From Paracoccus aminophilus JCM 7686 (GTDB lineage Bacteria > Pseudomonadota > Alphaproteobacteria > Rhodobacterales > Rhodobacteraceae), in the NCBI RefSeq assembly GCF_000444995.1, contig NC_022041.1, positions 2,764,001 through 2,828,000 of the forward strand: 64,000 nucleotides of DNA. Direction: 5' to 3'. Positions 54,986-64,000 of this stretch are shown here, piece by piece (position 1 is the first letter of the stretch; each line of letters opens with the position of its first letter). The notes under the pieces were generated by a model. It saw nothing but the letters and a program-made list of their open reading frames with translations, was not told the DNA's origin and made no database searches. Made by a program: the position numbers and the translations under genes.

Positions 54986-55878
54986 GCGCGCGCGCCCTCG
55001 CCCCCGGTCTGCTTGGCGACAACAGCGCGGATCTCGCGCAGGAGCGGCGGCGCGAAAACCGCATGATGCTGGCGCTGACGCTGCCTGCGCTGATCGTGGC
55101 GGGCGTCTTGATGCTGGTGCCGGTCGGTTGGCTCTTCTCGCTTTCCTTCGTCGGCGCTGACGGAGGGCTTTCCGTCGAGAATTACAGCCGGATCTGGACC
55201 GATGGCGCCTATGTCGCGATTTTCGTGACCACGTTCAAAATCGCGCTTCTGGTCACCGCGCTTTGCGTGGGATTGGGCTATCCGGTCGCCTATGTCATGG
55301 CGATCCTGCCCGAGCGCTGGTCGCGCCTCGTCATGCTTCTGGTGCTGGTGCCGTTCTGGACCTCGCTTCTGGTGCGCACCTATGCCTGGCTGGTTTTGCT
55401 GCAACGGCGCGGCGTGGTGAACACGCTGCTGCAAGACCTTGGCCTGATCTCGAAGCCCTTGATGCTGGTCAACAATATGACCGGGACAGTGATCGGCATG
55501 GTTCATGTCATGCTGCCCTTCCTGATCCTGCCGCTCTTCGCCTCGCTGCGCAGCATTGACTGCAATCTCACGCGGGCGGCGGCCAATCTGGGCGCGGGGC
55601 CGACGCGCGCCTTCTTCACCGTCTTCCTGCCGCTGACCATGCCGGGGCTGGTCGCGGGGACGATGATGGTCTTCGTGATGTGCCTTGGCTTCTACATCAC
55701 CCCCGCGCTTCTGGGCGGCGGCAAGGTCAATATGATCGCCCAGCGCATCGAGCAATCGGTCTCGCTGTTCCCGACATGGGGGCCTGCCGCGGCGCTGGCC
55801 GTGGTGCTGCTTGTGTTGACCGCGGGATTTCTGGGCGCGAGCTGGCTGATCGTGCGCCGCCTGAAAGTCGAGGTCTGA
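54982..55878 (+). CDS. Polyamine-type ABC transporter permease (PotB-like)
   Basis: 298-aa permease with six helices. EAA loop AAANLGAGPTRAFFTVFLPLTMPG near residue 200. Overlaps the ATPase gene by 4 bases; the next permease starts 3 bases after its stop. Confidence 0.94.
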   Translation: MSARALAPGLLGDNSADLAQERRRENRMMLALTLPALIVAGVLMLVPVGWLFSLSFVGADGGLSVENYSRIWTDGAYVAIFVTTFKIALLVTALCVGLGYPVAYVMAILPERWSRLVMLLVLVPFWTSLLVRTYAWLVLLQRRGVVNTLLQDLGLISKPLMLVNNMTGTVIGMVHVMLPFLILPLFASLRSIDCNLTRAAANLGAGPTRAFFTVFLPLTMPGLVAGTMMVFVMCLGFYITPALLGGGKVNMIAQRIEQSVSLFPTWGPAAALAVVLLVLTAGFLGASWLIVRRLKVEV

Positions 55879-55881
55879 GCC

Positions 55882-56682
55882 ATGGAAAGCCATATCCCCC
55901 ATCGCAACCGGTTGTGGCTTTACGCCCTGACCGCGCTGGTCCTGATCTTTCTGGTCCTGCCGACGCTGGTGGTCATTCCGATGTCCTTCACCTCGGCCAA
56001 TTCGCTGGCCTTCCCGCCGCCCGGCTGGTCGCTCCGCTGGTATGAGAACTTCTTCGGTCAGGAGAAATGGCTGAGCGCGACCTGGGTCTCGCTGCGCATG
56101 GCCTTTGCGACCATGGTGATCTCGACCGCGATCGGCACGGCGGCGGCCTATGCTTTACATGTCGGGCGGTTCGCGGGGCAGAACCCGATCCGGGGCGTGC
56201 TGATCGCGCCCTTGATGATCCCGGCGATCCTGCTCGCAATCGGGCTCTTTTTCGTCTTCGCGCGGCTGGGGCTTTTGAACACGCTGACCGGGCTCGTGCT
56301 GGCGAATACTTTAGTCACCCTGCCCTTCGTCATCATCACCATGAGCGCCGGGCTGAAGAGCTATGACATGGCGCAGGAAATGGTCGCGCGTAGCCTTGGG
56401 GCAAACCGCTTGACCGCCTTTCTCACGGTGACGCTGCCGCAGCTCAAGCTCTCGCTCGCGGCCTCGGCGCTGCTCTCGTTCATCATCGCTTTCGACGAGG
56501 TCGTGCTCTCGGTCTTCATCTCGGGCGGAGACACCGCGACCCTGACCAAGGTCATGTTCACCACATTGCGCGATGATGTCGATCCGACGATTGCCGCCGT
56601 CTCGACCCTGCTCATCCTGATCGCGACCCTGCCGCCGGTGCTGGTCCAGATCCTCAGCCACAGCAAGGAGCCTAAAGCATGA
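55882..56682 (+). CDS. Polyamine-type ABC transporter permease (PotC-like)
   Basis: 266-aa second permease, six helices, EAA loop ARSLGANRLTAFLTVTLPQLKLS near residue 173. Overlaps the first hydratase gene by ATGA, so transport and catabolic genes are translationally coupled. This linkage suggests the imported molecule is the substrate of the CoA enzymes that follow. Confidence 0.94.
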   Translation: MESHIPHRNRLWLYALTALVLIFLVLPTLVVIPMSFTSANSLAFPPPGWSLRWYENFFGQEKWLSATWVSLRMAFATMVISTAIGTAAAYALHVGRFAGQNPIRGVLIAPLMIPAILLAIGLFFVFARLGLLNTLTGLVLANTLVTLPFVIITMSAGLKSYDMAQEMVARSLGANRLTAFLTVTLPQLKLSLAASALLSFIIAFDEVVLSVFISGGDTATLTKVMFTTLRDDVDPTIAAVSTLLILIATLPPVLVQILSHSKEPKA

Positions 56683-57500
56683 TCGACGCCCTGAATGCCG
56701 AATGCGCCGGCTATGTCGAACTGCACGCCCATGGCGCGGTTCTTGAAATCCGCATGGTCAAGGGTCCGGTCAATGCGATTTGCCGCCCGCTGAGCCGTGC
56801 GGTCGGTCGCGCCGCGAGTTTCCTGCAAGACAGCCCCGATTTCCGTGTCGGCCTCTTGACCAGCGGCTGCGCCCGCGCCTTTTCGGCGGGGCTCGATTTC
56901 ACCGAACATGCGCGGGTGCAGGCGGGCGAGGAGCTTGGCGATTTCGGCCCGGGCGGCTTTGGCGGGATCTCGACGCTGTTCTCGCTGAAAAAGCCGCTGA
57001 TTGCGGTGATCGAGGCCCCGGCGGTCGGGGGCGGGTTCGAGATCGTGCTCGCCTGCGATCTGATCCTCATGGCCGAGGAGAGCTGGCTTCAGCTGCCTGA
57101 AATGCAGCGCGGCATTATGGCTGATGGCGGCGGCATCCAGCGCCTGCCCCGCCGCCTGCCCTATAACCTTGCCGTGGCGAAACTGCTGACCGGCGATCCG
57201 ATCACCCCGGACGAGGCCCTGCGCCACGGTCTTGCCTACGCCGTCACGCCGCGCGCGGAACTGGCAAAGGCGGCACAGGATCTGGCGCAACGGCTCGCGC
57301 GCGACGCGCCTCTGGCCCAGCAGGCGCTGAAAGAGGTGCTGCGCGCGATCGAGCACATGCCGATCGAGGAGAGCATGATGATCCACGGCCGCAGCGATCC
57401 CGGCTTTGAAACTTACGCCGCGATGTGGGCCTCGGAAGATGCCCGCGAAGGCCCGCGCGCCTTCCTGGAAAAACGCCCGCCCCGTTGGCGCGGCGCCTGA
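56679..57500 (+). CDS. CaiD-like enoyl-CoA hydratase/isomerase, paralogue 2
   Basis: Crotonase-fold protein, 273 aa. FSAGLDFTE and KKPLIAVIEAPAVGGGFEI form the oxyanion hole; LPEMQRGIMADGGG carries the Glu region. The C-terminus EDAREGPRAFLEKRPPRWRG parallels paralogue 1 and CaiD. Start overlaps the permease gene by 4 bases. Confidence 0.87.
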   Translation: MIDALNAECAGYVELHAHGAVLEIRMVKGPVNAICRPLSRAVGRAASFLQDSPDFRVGLLTSGCARAFSAGLDFTEHARVQAGEELGDFGPGGFGGISTLFSLKKPLIAVIEAPAVGGGFEIVLACDLILMAEESWLQLPEMQRGIMADGGGIQRLPRRLPYNLAVAKLLTGDPITPDEALRHGLAYAVTPRAELAKAAQDLAQRLARDAPLAQQALKEVLRAIEHMPIEESMMIHGRSDPGFETYAAMWASEDAREGPRAFLEKRPPRWRGA

Positions 57501-57576
57501 GCCCCGCCCACAGGGCCCGACCCCATTCCCTGATCTTTCATCCGGCCGCAGCGCGCGGCCCCAAAGGACGATTGCC

Positions 57577-58365
57577 ATGACCAGCTTCATCGAAACCGAG
57601 CGCCACGGCCCCGTCGCCGTCATCGCGCTGAACCGGCCAGAGGCGCGCAATGCGCTTGGCATGGGCCTGACGCTTGAATTGCGCCGCGCCATCCGCGCCG
57701 CCTCCGAGGATGCCACCATCCGCGCCGTCATCCTGACCGGGCGCGGGCGCGCCTTTTCCGCCGGGGCGGATGTCCATGAATGGGCGGAAAAGCTTGAAGG
57801 GCGCGACCCCTATCCCGATCTCGACTGGGTTGAGGAAAGCCTGAAGCTTGTCCAGCAGATCCATGACATGCCGAAGCCCACCATCGCCATGATCGACGGG
57901 GCGGCGGTCGGCGCGGGGCTCGACATCGCGCTCGCCTGTGACTTTCGCTATGCCTCGCACCGGGCGAAATTCATCTGCTCTTACCTCAATGTCGGCTATG
58001 CGCCCGATTGCGGGGGCAGCTGGCTGATGCCGCGCATCATGGGGCTCGAGACCGCCAAGCGTTTTGCCTATGGCACCGAGGTCTGGGACGGCCAGCAGGC
58101 CTTCGAGAACCGGCTGGTCAGCCATGTCACCGCGCCCGAGACGCTCTGGGAGGAAACCCTCGCCTATGCAACTAGGCTCGCCAGCGGTCCGACCGTGGCG
58201 ATCGGGCTGACCAAGGCGCTGATGCAGCAATCCTTCACCCGCTCGCTCGCCGATCAACTGATCGCCGAACAGGCCGCAGGCAAGATCTGCGGCAAGACCC
58301 AAGACCATGCCGAAGGGCTGGCCGCCGCCAACGCGCGCCGCGCCCCCGTCTTTACCGGCGCGTAA
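57577..58365 (+). CDS. Enoyl-CoA hydratase/isomerase family protein
   Basis: 262-aa crotonase-fold protein, clearly different from its CaiD-like neighbour. Oxyanion-hole regions RAFSAGADVHEW and KPTIAMIDGAAVGAGLDIAL are present. In the usual Glu segment it reads NVGYAPDCGGSWLMP, so the typical catalytic Glu of hydratases (as in PEI/PETxLG) appears replaced. It may be an isomerase, hydrolase or other crotonase member. The start at 57577 has AAAGGA upstream. Confidence 0.83.
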   Translation: MTSFIETERHGPVAVIALNRPEARNALGMGLTLELRRAIRAASEDATIRAVILTGRGRAFSAGADVHEWAEKLEGRDPYPDLDWVEESLKLVQQIHDMPKPTIAMIDGAAVGAGLDIALACDFRYASHRAKFICSYLNVGYAPDCGGSWLMPRIMGLETAKRFAYGTEVWDGQQAFENRLVSHVTAPETLWEETLAYATRLASGPTVAIGLTKALMQQSFTRSLADQLIAEQAAGKICGKTQDHAEGLAAANARRAPVFTGA

Positions 58366-58377
58366 CGGAGAACCATC

Positions 58378-59535
58378 ATGGATTTCAGCCTGAGCTTCGA
58401 GCAGGATGCGATTGTCACCTCGCTCACCGATTTCATCACCCGCGAGCTTTACCCCCATGAAAAGCTCGTCGAAGAGCTGCGCCATGTCCCGGCCGAGATC
58501 GCGCAGGACATTCGCCAGAAGGCCCGCGCGGCTGGGTTCGGCGCGATGAACATGCCCGAGGAGCTGGGCGGCGCGGGGCTCGATTACGAGACGCTGATGC
58601 AGGTCGAGCGCGTCATGGGCAAGCCCTCGGCGCCGCTGGCGCTTCTGGTGCGCCGCCCGACCAAGATCCTCCTGAAATGCGAGGGCCAGCAGATCGAGGA
58701 TTACCTGATGCCGGTCATCCGCGGCGAGAAAGAGGATTGCTTTGCCCTGACAGAGCCCGGCGCGGGTTCGGATGCGCGCGGCATCGTCACCAAGGCAGAG
58801 CGCGACGGCGGGCAGTGGATCATCAACGGGGTGAAACAGTTCATCTCGCACGCCGATATTTCGGATTTCATCATCCTGATCGCGGTGACCGGCTATGACG
58901 AGACGCCCAAGGGTCGTCAGAAGCGTTTCACCGCCTTCCTGATCGACGCCGATGCGCCCGGGGTGCGCATCGAGCCGATGAAGTCGATCTGCACGCGCGG
59001 CTATAATCCGAATATGATCTATCTCGACAATGTCCGGGTCGGCGATGACAAGATCCTTGGCCGCGAAGGCGAGGGCTTCAACTTCGCCAATGACTGGCTC
59101 TACGCGGGTCGGGTCGCCCTTTCGGCCCATTGCGTCGGGCGGGCAGAGCGGATCTATGACATGGCCTGCGACTGGGCCGCGAACCGGCGCGCCTTTGGCA
59201 AGAGCATCGGCGAGTTTCAGGGCACAGGCTTCAAGATCTCGGATATGGCGGTCGATATCAAATTGGGCGATCTCATGGTCAAGGAAGCCGCCTGGAAGAT
59301 CGAGCAGGGCAAGATGGACCGGCGCGAAAGCTCGATGGTCAACCTTTACTGCTCGGAAATGGTCTTCCGCGTCGCCGACAATGCCGTCCAGATCTTCGGC
59401 GGCATGGGCATGATGGAGGATTTCCCAATCCAGCGCTTCTGGCGCGATGCAAGGATCGAGCGGATCTGGGAAGGCACCTCCGAGATCCACCGCGACATCA
59501 TCGCCCGCGATACGTTGCGTTCCTATCGCAACTAG
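58378..59535 (+). CDS. Acyl-CoA dehydrogenase, paralogue 2
   Basis: 385-aa FAD-dependent acyl-CoA dehydrogenase, closely related to the one at 45169. LTEPGAGSDARGIVTK is the flavin motif, and RIWEGTSEIH keeps the catalytic Glu that paralogue 1 has changed to Asp. The N-termini (MDFSLSFEQDAIVTSL and MNFGLTEEQDMIVSTV) align well. Starts 12 bases after the hydratase. Confidence 0.9.
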   Translation: MDFSLSFEQDAIVTSLTDFITRELYPHEKLVEELRHVPAEIAQDIRQKARAAGFGAMNMPEELGGAGLDYETLMQVERVMGKPSAPLALLVRRPTKILLKCEGQQIEDYLMPVIRGEKEDCFALTEPGAGSDARGIVTKAERDGGQWIINGVKQFISHADISDFIILIAVTGYDETPKGRQKRFTAFLIDADAPGVRIEPMKSICTRGYNPNMIYLDNVRVGDDKILGREGEGFNFANDWLYAGRVALSAHCVGRAERIYDMACDWAANRRAFGKSIGEFQGTGFKISDMAVDIKLGDLMVKEAAWKIEQGKMDRRESSMVNLYCSEMVFRVADNAVQIFGGMGMMEDFPIQRFWRDARIERIWEGTSEIHRDIIARDTLRSYRN

Positions 59536-59562
59536 ACCATTCTGCCATAAGGGATAGCAGTG

Positions 59563-60222
59563 ATGAAACGTGCCGAAAAGCGATTGATGACAATGGAGAA
59601 ACGCCGGGAGGATCTGATCCTCGCGGCCCTTGGCTCTATCCGCAAGCACGGTTTCATGAACTCGACCATCTCGACGATCAGCGCGGAATCCGGGCTGTCG
59701 CGGGGGCTGATCAGCCATTACTTCGAGAACAAGGACGAGCTTCTGTTTGAAGCCTTCCGCTATCTCATCCGCTCGCTCGAGGATTTCCACATCGCCGTGG
59801 TCTCGCAGGCCGGGGAAGACGCCTTCCGCAAGCTGCTCTATTCGGCTTTGGTGCCCTTCCTGCGCGATCAGCATTACCGCGAGGTCTGGCTGCACTTCTG
59901 GTCTTACGCCCAGATGCAGCCCGATCTGCTGGGCATCCACCGCGATCTTTGGGGGCGCTATCGCCGCTCGATCCGGCGGCGGCTCGAGCGTGCGGCGACA
60001 GAGCGCGAGGTGGCCTTCGATCTCGACACGACGACGCTGATTTATACCCAGCTGATCGACGGGTTGTGGATGGGGCTGGTGATGGAAGAGGCCTATGACC
60101 GCCACGATTGCTGTCGCATCCTGCGCGACTGGCTCTGTGCGCTCTTTGGCGAGAACCCGGCTGATTTCCCCTTCGACGAGATCGACCTAAGCGAGCTTTC
60201 GGATCTGATCGCGGTTCCCTGA
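59563..60222 (+). CDS. TetR-family regulator (BetI-like), second
   Basis: 219-aa regulator: helix-turn-helix at about residues 28-55 (STISTISAESGLSRGLISHYF) and a BetI-type effector domain. Related to the TetR protein at 43219. It sits between the dehydrogenase and the synthetase of this module, so it is the most likely binder of the TTGRACG-N5-CCAA sites (inference). The ATG at 59563 is preferred to GTG at 59560; AAGGG lies upstream. Confidence 0.86.
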   Translation: MKRAEKRLMTMEKRREDLILAALGSIRKHGFMNSTISTISAESGLSRGLISHYFENKDELLFEAFRYLIRSLEDFHIAVVSQAGEDAFRKLLYSALVPFLRDQHYREVWLHFWSYAQMQPDLLGIHRDLWGRYRRSIRRRLERAATEREVAFDLDTTTLIYTQLIDGLWMGLVMEEAYDRHDCCRILRDWLCALFGENPADFPFDEIDLSELSDLIAVP

Positions 60223-60330
60223 TCTCGCCGCGGGCCCCTGCCCGCCTGCGCTGTCCCTTATGGCCTGACTGCCTTTTCTCTTGCCGGTGCCCGCCGATGG
60301 GCCTCGGACCATTCAGTTCAGGGTATCCCC

Positions 60331-62463
60331 ATGACCGCACCGAACCATCCCGCCCCCACCTCGGACATCTCGGCTTCCGGGCTCTCTGCCGCACGCCGCG
60401 CCAATCTTGGCCGCCTGCTGGCGCCCCGCCATATCCTCTTGATCGGCGGCGCGCAGGTCGAGGGCGCTTTGCGCAATCTCAAACGCCATGGCTATGCGGG
60501 CGAGATCTATGTCGTGAACCCAAAACGCGCCGAGATCGGCGGCCATCCCTGTTTGCGCAGCATTGCCGAAGTGCCGGTCGCGCCCGATGCGGTCTATCTG
60601 GGCATCAACGCCGATGCGACCATCGCCGCCCTGCACGAGCTGGCAGAAAAGGGCGCGGGCGGGGTCATCGCCTATGCTTCGGGCTTTTCGGAGCTCGGCG
60701 AGGCCGGGGCCGCGCGCAACCGCGCCCTGATCGCGGCCTCTGGCGAGATGGCAGTGGTCGGGCCGAACTGCTACGGGCTCGTGAACTACGTCAATGCAGG
60801 CTCGATGTGGCCCTCGGGCTATCAGCCGCTGACGAGCGGGCGCGGCGCGGCGGTGATTGCCCAAAGCGGCAATGTCGCGATCCATCTGAGCGCGAACCAG
60901 CGCGCCGTGCCATTTTCCTATCTGATTTCAGCGGGAAATCAGGCGGTTCTGGGCTTTGAGGACTATATCGACCATCTCGCCGATGATCCCCATGTGACCG
61001 CGATCGGGCTCTTTCTCGAAGGCATTCGCGACGTCCCGGCATTCGCGCAATCCTGCCTGCGTGCCAGTGCCAAGGGCAAGCCGGTGATCGTCTGCCGCTC
61101 GGGCCGGTCCGAGCTGGGCGCGGCGATGGCCGCCAGCCATACCTCCTCGCTCGCCGGGCAGAACGAATATTACGACGCACTGTTTTCGCGGCTGAACGTG
61201 ATGAGTGCCGAGACCGTGCCGCAATTTCTCGAGCTTCTGAAACTCGCCTCAGCCGCGCCCGAGATCAAGGGCCTGCGCGCCGCGGCCTTTTCCAGCTCGG
61301 GCGGCGACAATGGTCTGGCCGCCGATTTCCTGTCCTTCGCAGGCTTCACCCTGCCGCCGCCGACGCCCGCGCAGACCGCCGCGATTGCCGCCTTGCTGCC
61401 CGATTATGCGCAGGTCTCGAACCCGCTCGATTTCACCGCTGGCTATTGGGGCAATGAGGCGCTGCTGACCCCGATCTTCACCGAGATGCTGACCGGCGAG
61501 GTCGATTTCGGTGTGATGATCATGGATCACCCCCATCCCAAGGTCGGCGAGGACAGCGGCGAGCCGATCCTCGCGATGATCCGCGCCCTTCATGCGGCGG
61601 GCAAGGCCAGCGGCAAGCCGGTCTTCATGGCCTCGGTCAATCCGGAATCGATCCCCGAGCCGGTGCGAGATTGGATGACCGAGATCGGCGTGACGCCGCT
61701 GCAGGGGCTCCATGATGCGGCCGAAGTGCTGGGGCGCTGGACGCGCTATCTGGCGCGGCGGGCCGAGCACCCCCTGCCCCCCGCGCGGCTGCCCTTGCTG
61801 GCCGCGCCCGCCCGCACGGTCAACGAAGGCGAGGCCAAGGCGCGGCTTGCCGCCCATGGCCTGCCGGTGCCCGCCGGTCGCATCCTGACGCTGGCCGAGC
61901 TTGCGGACTTGCCAGACGATCTGGGGGGACGCTTCGTCCTCAAGGTGCTCGACGACCGCCTGCCCCACAAGACCGAGGCCGGGGGCGTCGCGTTGAACCT
62001 CGCCACACGCGCCGATGTGGTCGCGGCGGCGGAAACCATGGTGCAGCGCGTTACCGCCCATGATCCCCGCATCACGCCCGAGCGCTTCCTCCTAGAACCG
62101 ATGCAGCCCGCGCCTCTGGCCGAGCTGATCATCGGCGCCAAGCGCGATCCCCTGTTCGGCATGGTGCTGGTCATCGGCGCGGGCGGGATTCTGGTCGAAC
62201 TGATGGCCGATGCCAAACCGCTCTTGCTGCCGGTGACCCGCGCCGAGGTCGAGGCCGCGCTGACCGGGCTCAAATCCTTCGCGCTTCTGGATGGGTTCCG
62301 CGGACGCCCCAAGGCCGCGCTCGCGCCGATTGTCGAGGCCGTCATGGCGGTCGCCGCCTATGCCGAGGCCCATGGCGACAGCCTGAGCGAGATCGATGTG
62401 AACCCGCTTATGGTCTATCCGGGTCATGTCGTGGCGGTCGATGCGCTGATCGTCGAAGGGTGA
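60331..62463 (+). CDS. NDP-forming acyl-CoA synthetase, paralogue 2
   Basis: 710-aa ADP-forming acyl-CoA ligase, same architecture as the one at 46334: RHILLIGGAQ CoA-binding Rossmann segment, ASHTSSLAGQ with the phospho-His, and ATP-grasp with VLKVLDDRLPHKTEAGG. About 100 bases after the TetR gene, with its own probable promoter region. It ends in a strong terminator. Confidence 0.9.
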   Translation: MTAPNHPAPTSDISASGLSAARRANLGRLLAPRHILLIGGAQVEGALRNLKRHGYAGEIYVVNPKRAEIGGHPCLRSIAEVPVAPDAVYLGINADATIAALHELAEKGAGGVIAYASGFSELGEAGAARNRALIAASGEMAVVGPNCYGLVNYVNAGSMWPSGYQPLTSGRGAAVIAQSGNVAIHLSANQRAVPFSYLISAGNQAVLGFEDYIDHLADDPHVTAIGLFLEGIRDVPAFAQSCLRASAKGKPVIVCRSGRSELGAAMAASHTSSLAGQNEYYDALFSRLNVMSAETVPQFLELLKLASAAPEIKGLRAAAFSSSGGDNGLAADFLSFAGFTLPPPTPAQTAAIAALLPDYAQVSNPLDFTAGYWGNEALLTPIFTEMLTGEVDFGVMIMDHPHPKVGEDSGEPILAMIRALHAAGKASGKPVFMASVNPESIPEPVRDWMTEIGVTPLQGLHDAAEVLGRWTRYLARRAEHPLPPARLPLLAAPARTVNEGEAKARLAAHGLPVPAGRILTLAELADLPDDLGGRFVLKVLDDRLPHKTEAGGVALNLATRADVVAAAETMVQRVTAHDPRITPERFLLEPMQPAPLAELIIGAKRDPLFGMVLVIGAGGILVELMADAKPLLLPVTRAEVEAALTGLKSFALLDGFRGRPKAALAPIVEAVMAVAAYAEAHGDSLSEIDVNPLMVYPGHVVAVDALIVEG

Positions 62464-62475
62464 TCTTGCGAAAAG

Positions 62476-62500
62476 GAAAGCCCCCGGAAAGGGGGCTTTC
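62476..62500 (+). terminator. Strong terminator after the acyl-CoA synthetase
   Basis: Perfect 10-bp stem GAAAGCCCCC/GGGGGCTTTC with a GGAAA loop, 12 bases after the stop. The next gene is convergent, so it probably serves both strands. Confidence 0.85.
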
Positions 62501-62539
62501 TGTCATCTTCGTCAGCAGCGCTGCCGCTCAGGTCAGTAC

Positions 62540-63593
<1,054 letters not shown>

Positions 63594-63745
63594 GCTTTCC
63601 TCTGCGCCTGCGAAATGACAACTTCGCCACCGCAGCACGGCGAGGCGCAGACGCTGCGCGGGAAGTGACGGAAATCCGCTCAACCGCTGGCCGCCATCTT
63701 GCGTTTTGTTGCGAGCGCACGGGCCGCTGTGTAAGAGATTAGGAT

Positions 63746-63763
63746 GGGCACCCGGAGGTGCCC
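63746..63763 (+). promoter_or_regulatory. Leader hairpin before the RpiR-type gene
   Basis: GGGCACC/GGTGCCC 7-bp stem with a CGGA loop in the divergent region between the nitronate monooxygenase and the regulator. Probably a leader structure of the latter; role unknown. Confidence 0.35.
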
Positions 63764-63800
63764 TCCCACCCTTTTCCGCAGTGAATTCCAGGAGGCTGCC

Positions 63801-64000
63801 CTGTCTGACGCATCGAGTGCAGGTGATCTGACGCGGATCTTGGACCGCGGCTTGGGCGGAGAGGATATGGGCTGGTCGCGCTCTGGGCGGATGATCGCGG
63901 CCTATCTGCGCGACAACTGGCGCAACCTGCCCTATGAGACCGGCGCCTCGATCGCCGCCGCCGTCGAGCTGAGCGAGATGACGGTGATCCGCTTCATTCG
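63801..64000 (+). CDS. MurR/RpiR-family regulator, 3' truncated by window edge
   Basis: N-terminal part (about 66 aa) of an RpiR-type DNA-binding protein. MIAAYLRDNWRNLPYETGASIAAAVELSEMTVIRFI is the helix-turn-helix. AGGAGG at 63790-63795 is 5 bases from an in-frame CTG (63801) giving LSDASSAGDL; other in-frame starts are ATG 63744 and ATG 63867. The CTG is uncommon, but the ribosome site fits it best. Ligand domain lies outside. Confidence 0.65.
   Translation, partial: MSDASSAGDLTRILDRGLGGEDMGWSRSGRMIAAYLRDNWRNLPYETGASIAAAVELSEMTVIRFI

Noticed and set aside
57538..60105. 855-codon open frame on the minus strand
   Set aside because: Antisense shadow over the hydratase, dehydrogenase and TetR genes; no ribosome site or domain.

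Overview
The window is high-GC, gene-dense DNA (no gene-free stretch above about 300 bases) with the character of an alphaproteobacterium of the Rhodobacteraceae, probably Paracoccus or a close relative. Supporting signs are the heterotetrameric sarcosine oxidase operon, ccmI, the meaB-ogt pair, the CbpA/CbpM pair, DUF1289 and very frequent ATGA/TGATG gene overlaps. No tRNA, rRNA, phage, insertion sequence or CRISPR array was seen. Genus and functions are inferred from protein motifs read by eye, not from a database search.

Layout. 1-3.6 kb: copper handling (truncated CopA ATPase, PCu(A)C chaperone, a DUF2946-like small protein) with a secreted SGNH esterase. 3.7-15 kb: housekeeping genes: rpmB, ogt-meaB, a thioredoxin-like exported protein, serS, the yfgM-bamB-der operon, a metallophosphoesterase whose metal site is eroded, and Fe-type sodB. 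15-21 kb: soxB-(x)-soxD-soxA-soxG sarcosine oxidase operon, split by a small membrane protein gene. 21-31 kb: ccmI-ruvX-DUF1289, cbpA-cbpM, mog, argG, ilvA, an Hpt protein, a response-regulator/PP2C phosphatase and a Nudix hydrolase. 31-37.6 kb: glutaryl-CoA dehydrogenase with a divergent LysR regulator, gabT with a divergent XRE-cupin regulator, an HPP/CBS membrane protein and an rRNA methyltransferase.

37.7-64 kb is the accessory, catabolic half and the most interesting part. A cationic-amino-acid ABC transporter operon (ATPase, two paralogous binding proteins, two permeases, M20 amidohydrolase) faces a plus-strand cluster of TetR regulator, AruH-like arginine transaminase, acyl-CoA dehydrogenase, NDP-forming acyl-CoA synthetase, CaiD-like hydratase and AruI-like 2-ketoarginine decarboxylase. 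A second set follows: spermidine/putrescine-type ABC transporter, CaiD-like hydratase, second hydratase, acyl-CoA dehydrogenase, TetR regulator, second NDP-forming synthetase, and a nitronate monooxygenase on the other strand. My main proposal is that arginine is transaminated and decarboxylated, and that 4-guanidinobutyrate (or a similar cationic C4 acid) is then activated to a CoA thioester and oxidised. This would parallel gamma-butyrobetaine/carnitine chemistry rather than hydrolysis by guanidinobutyrase. A shared 16-bp sequence (TTGRACG-N5-CCAA) upstream of the second transporter and of the nitronate monooxygenase suggests a common regulon.
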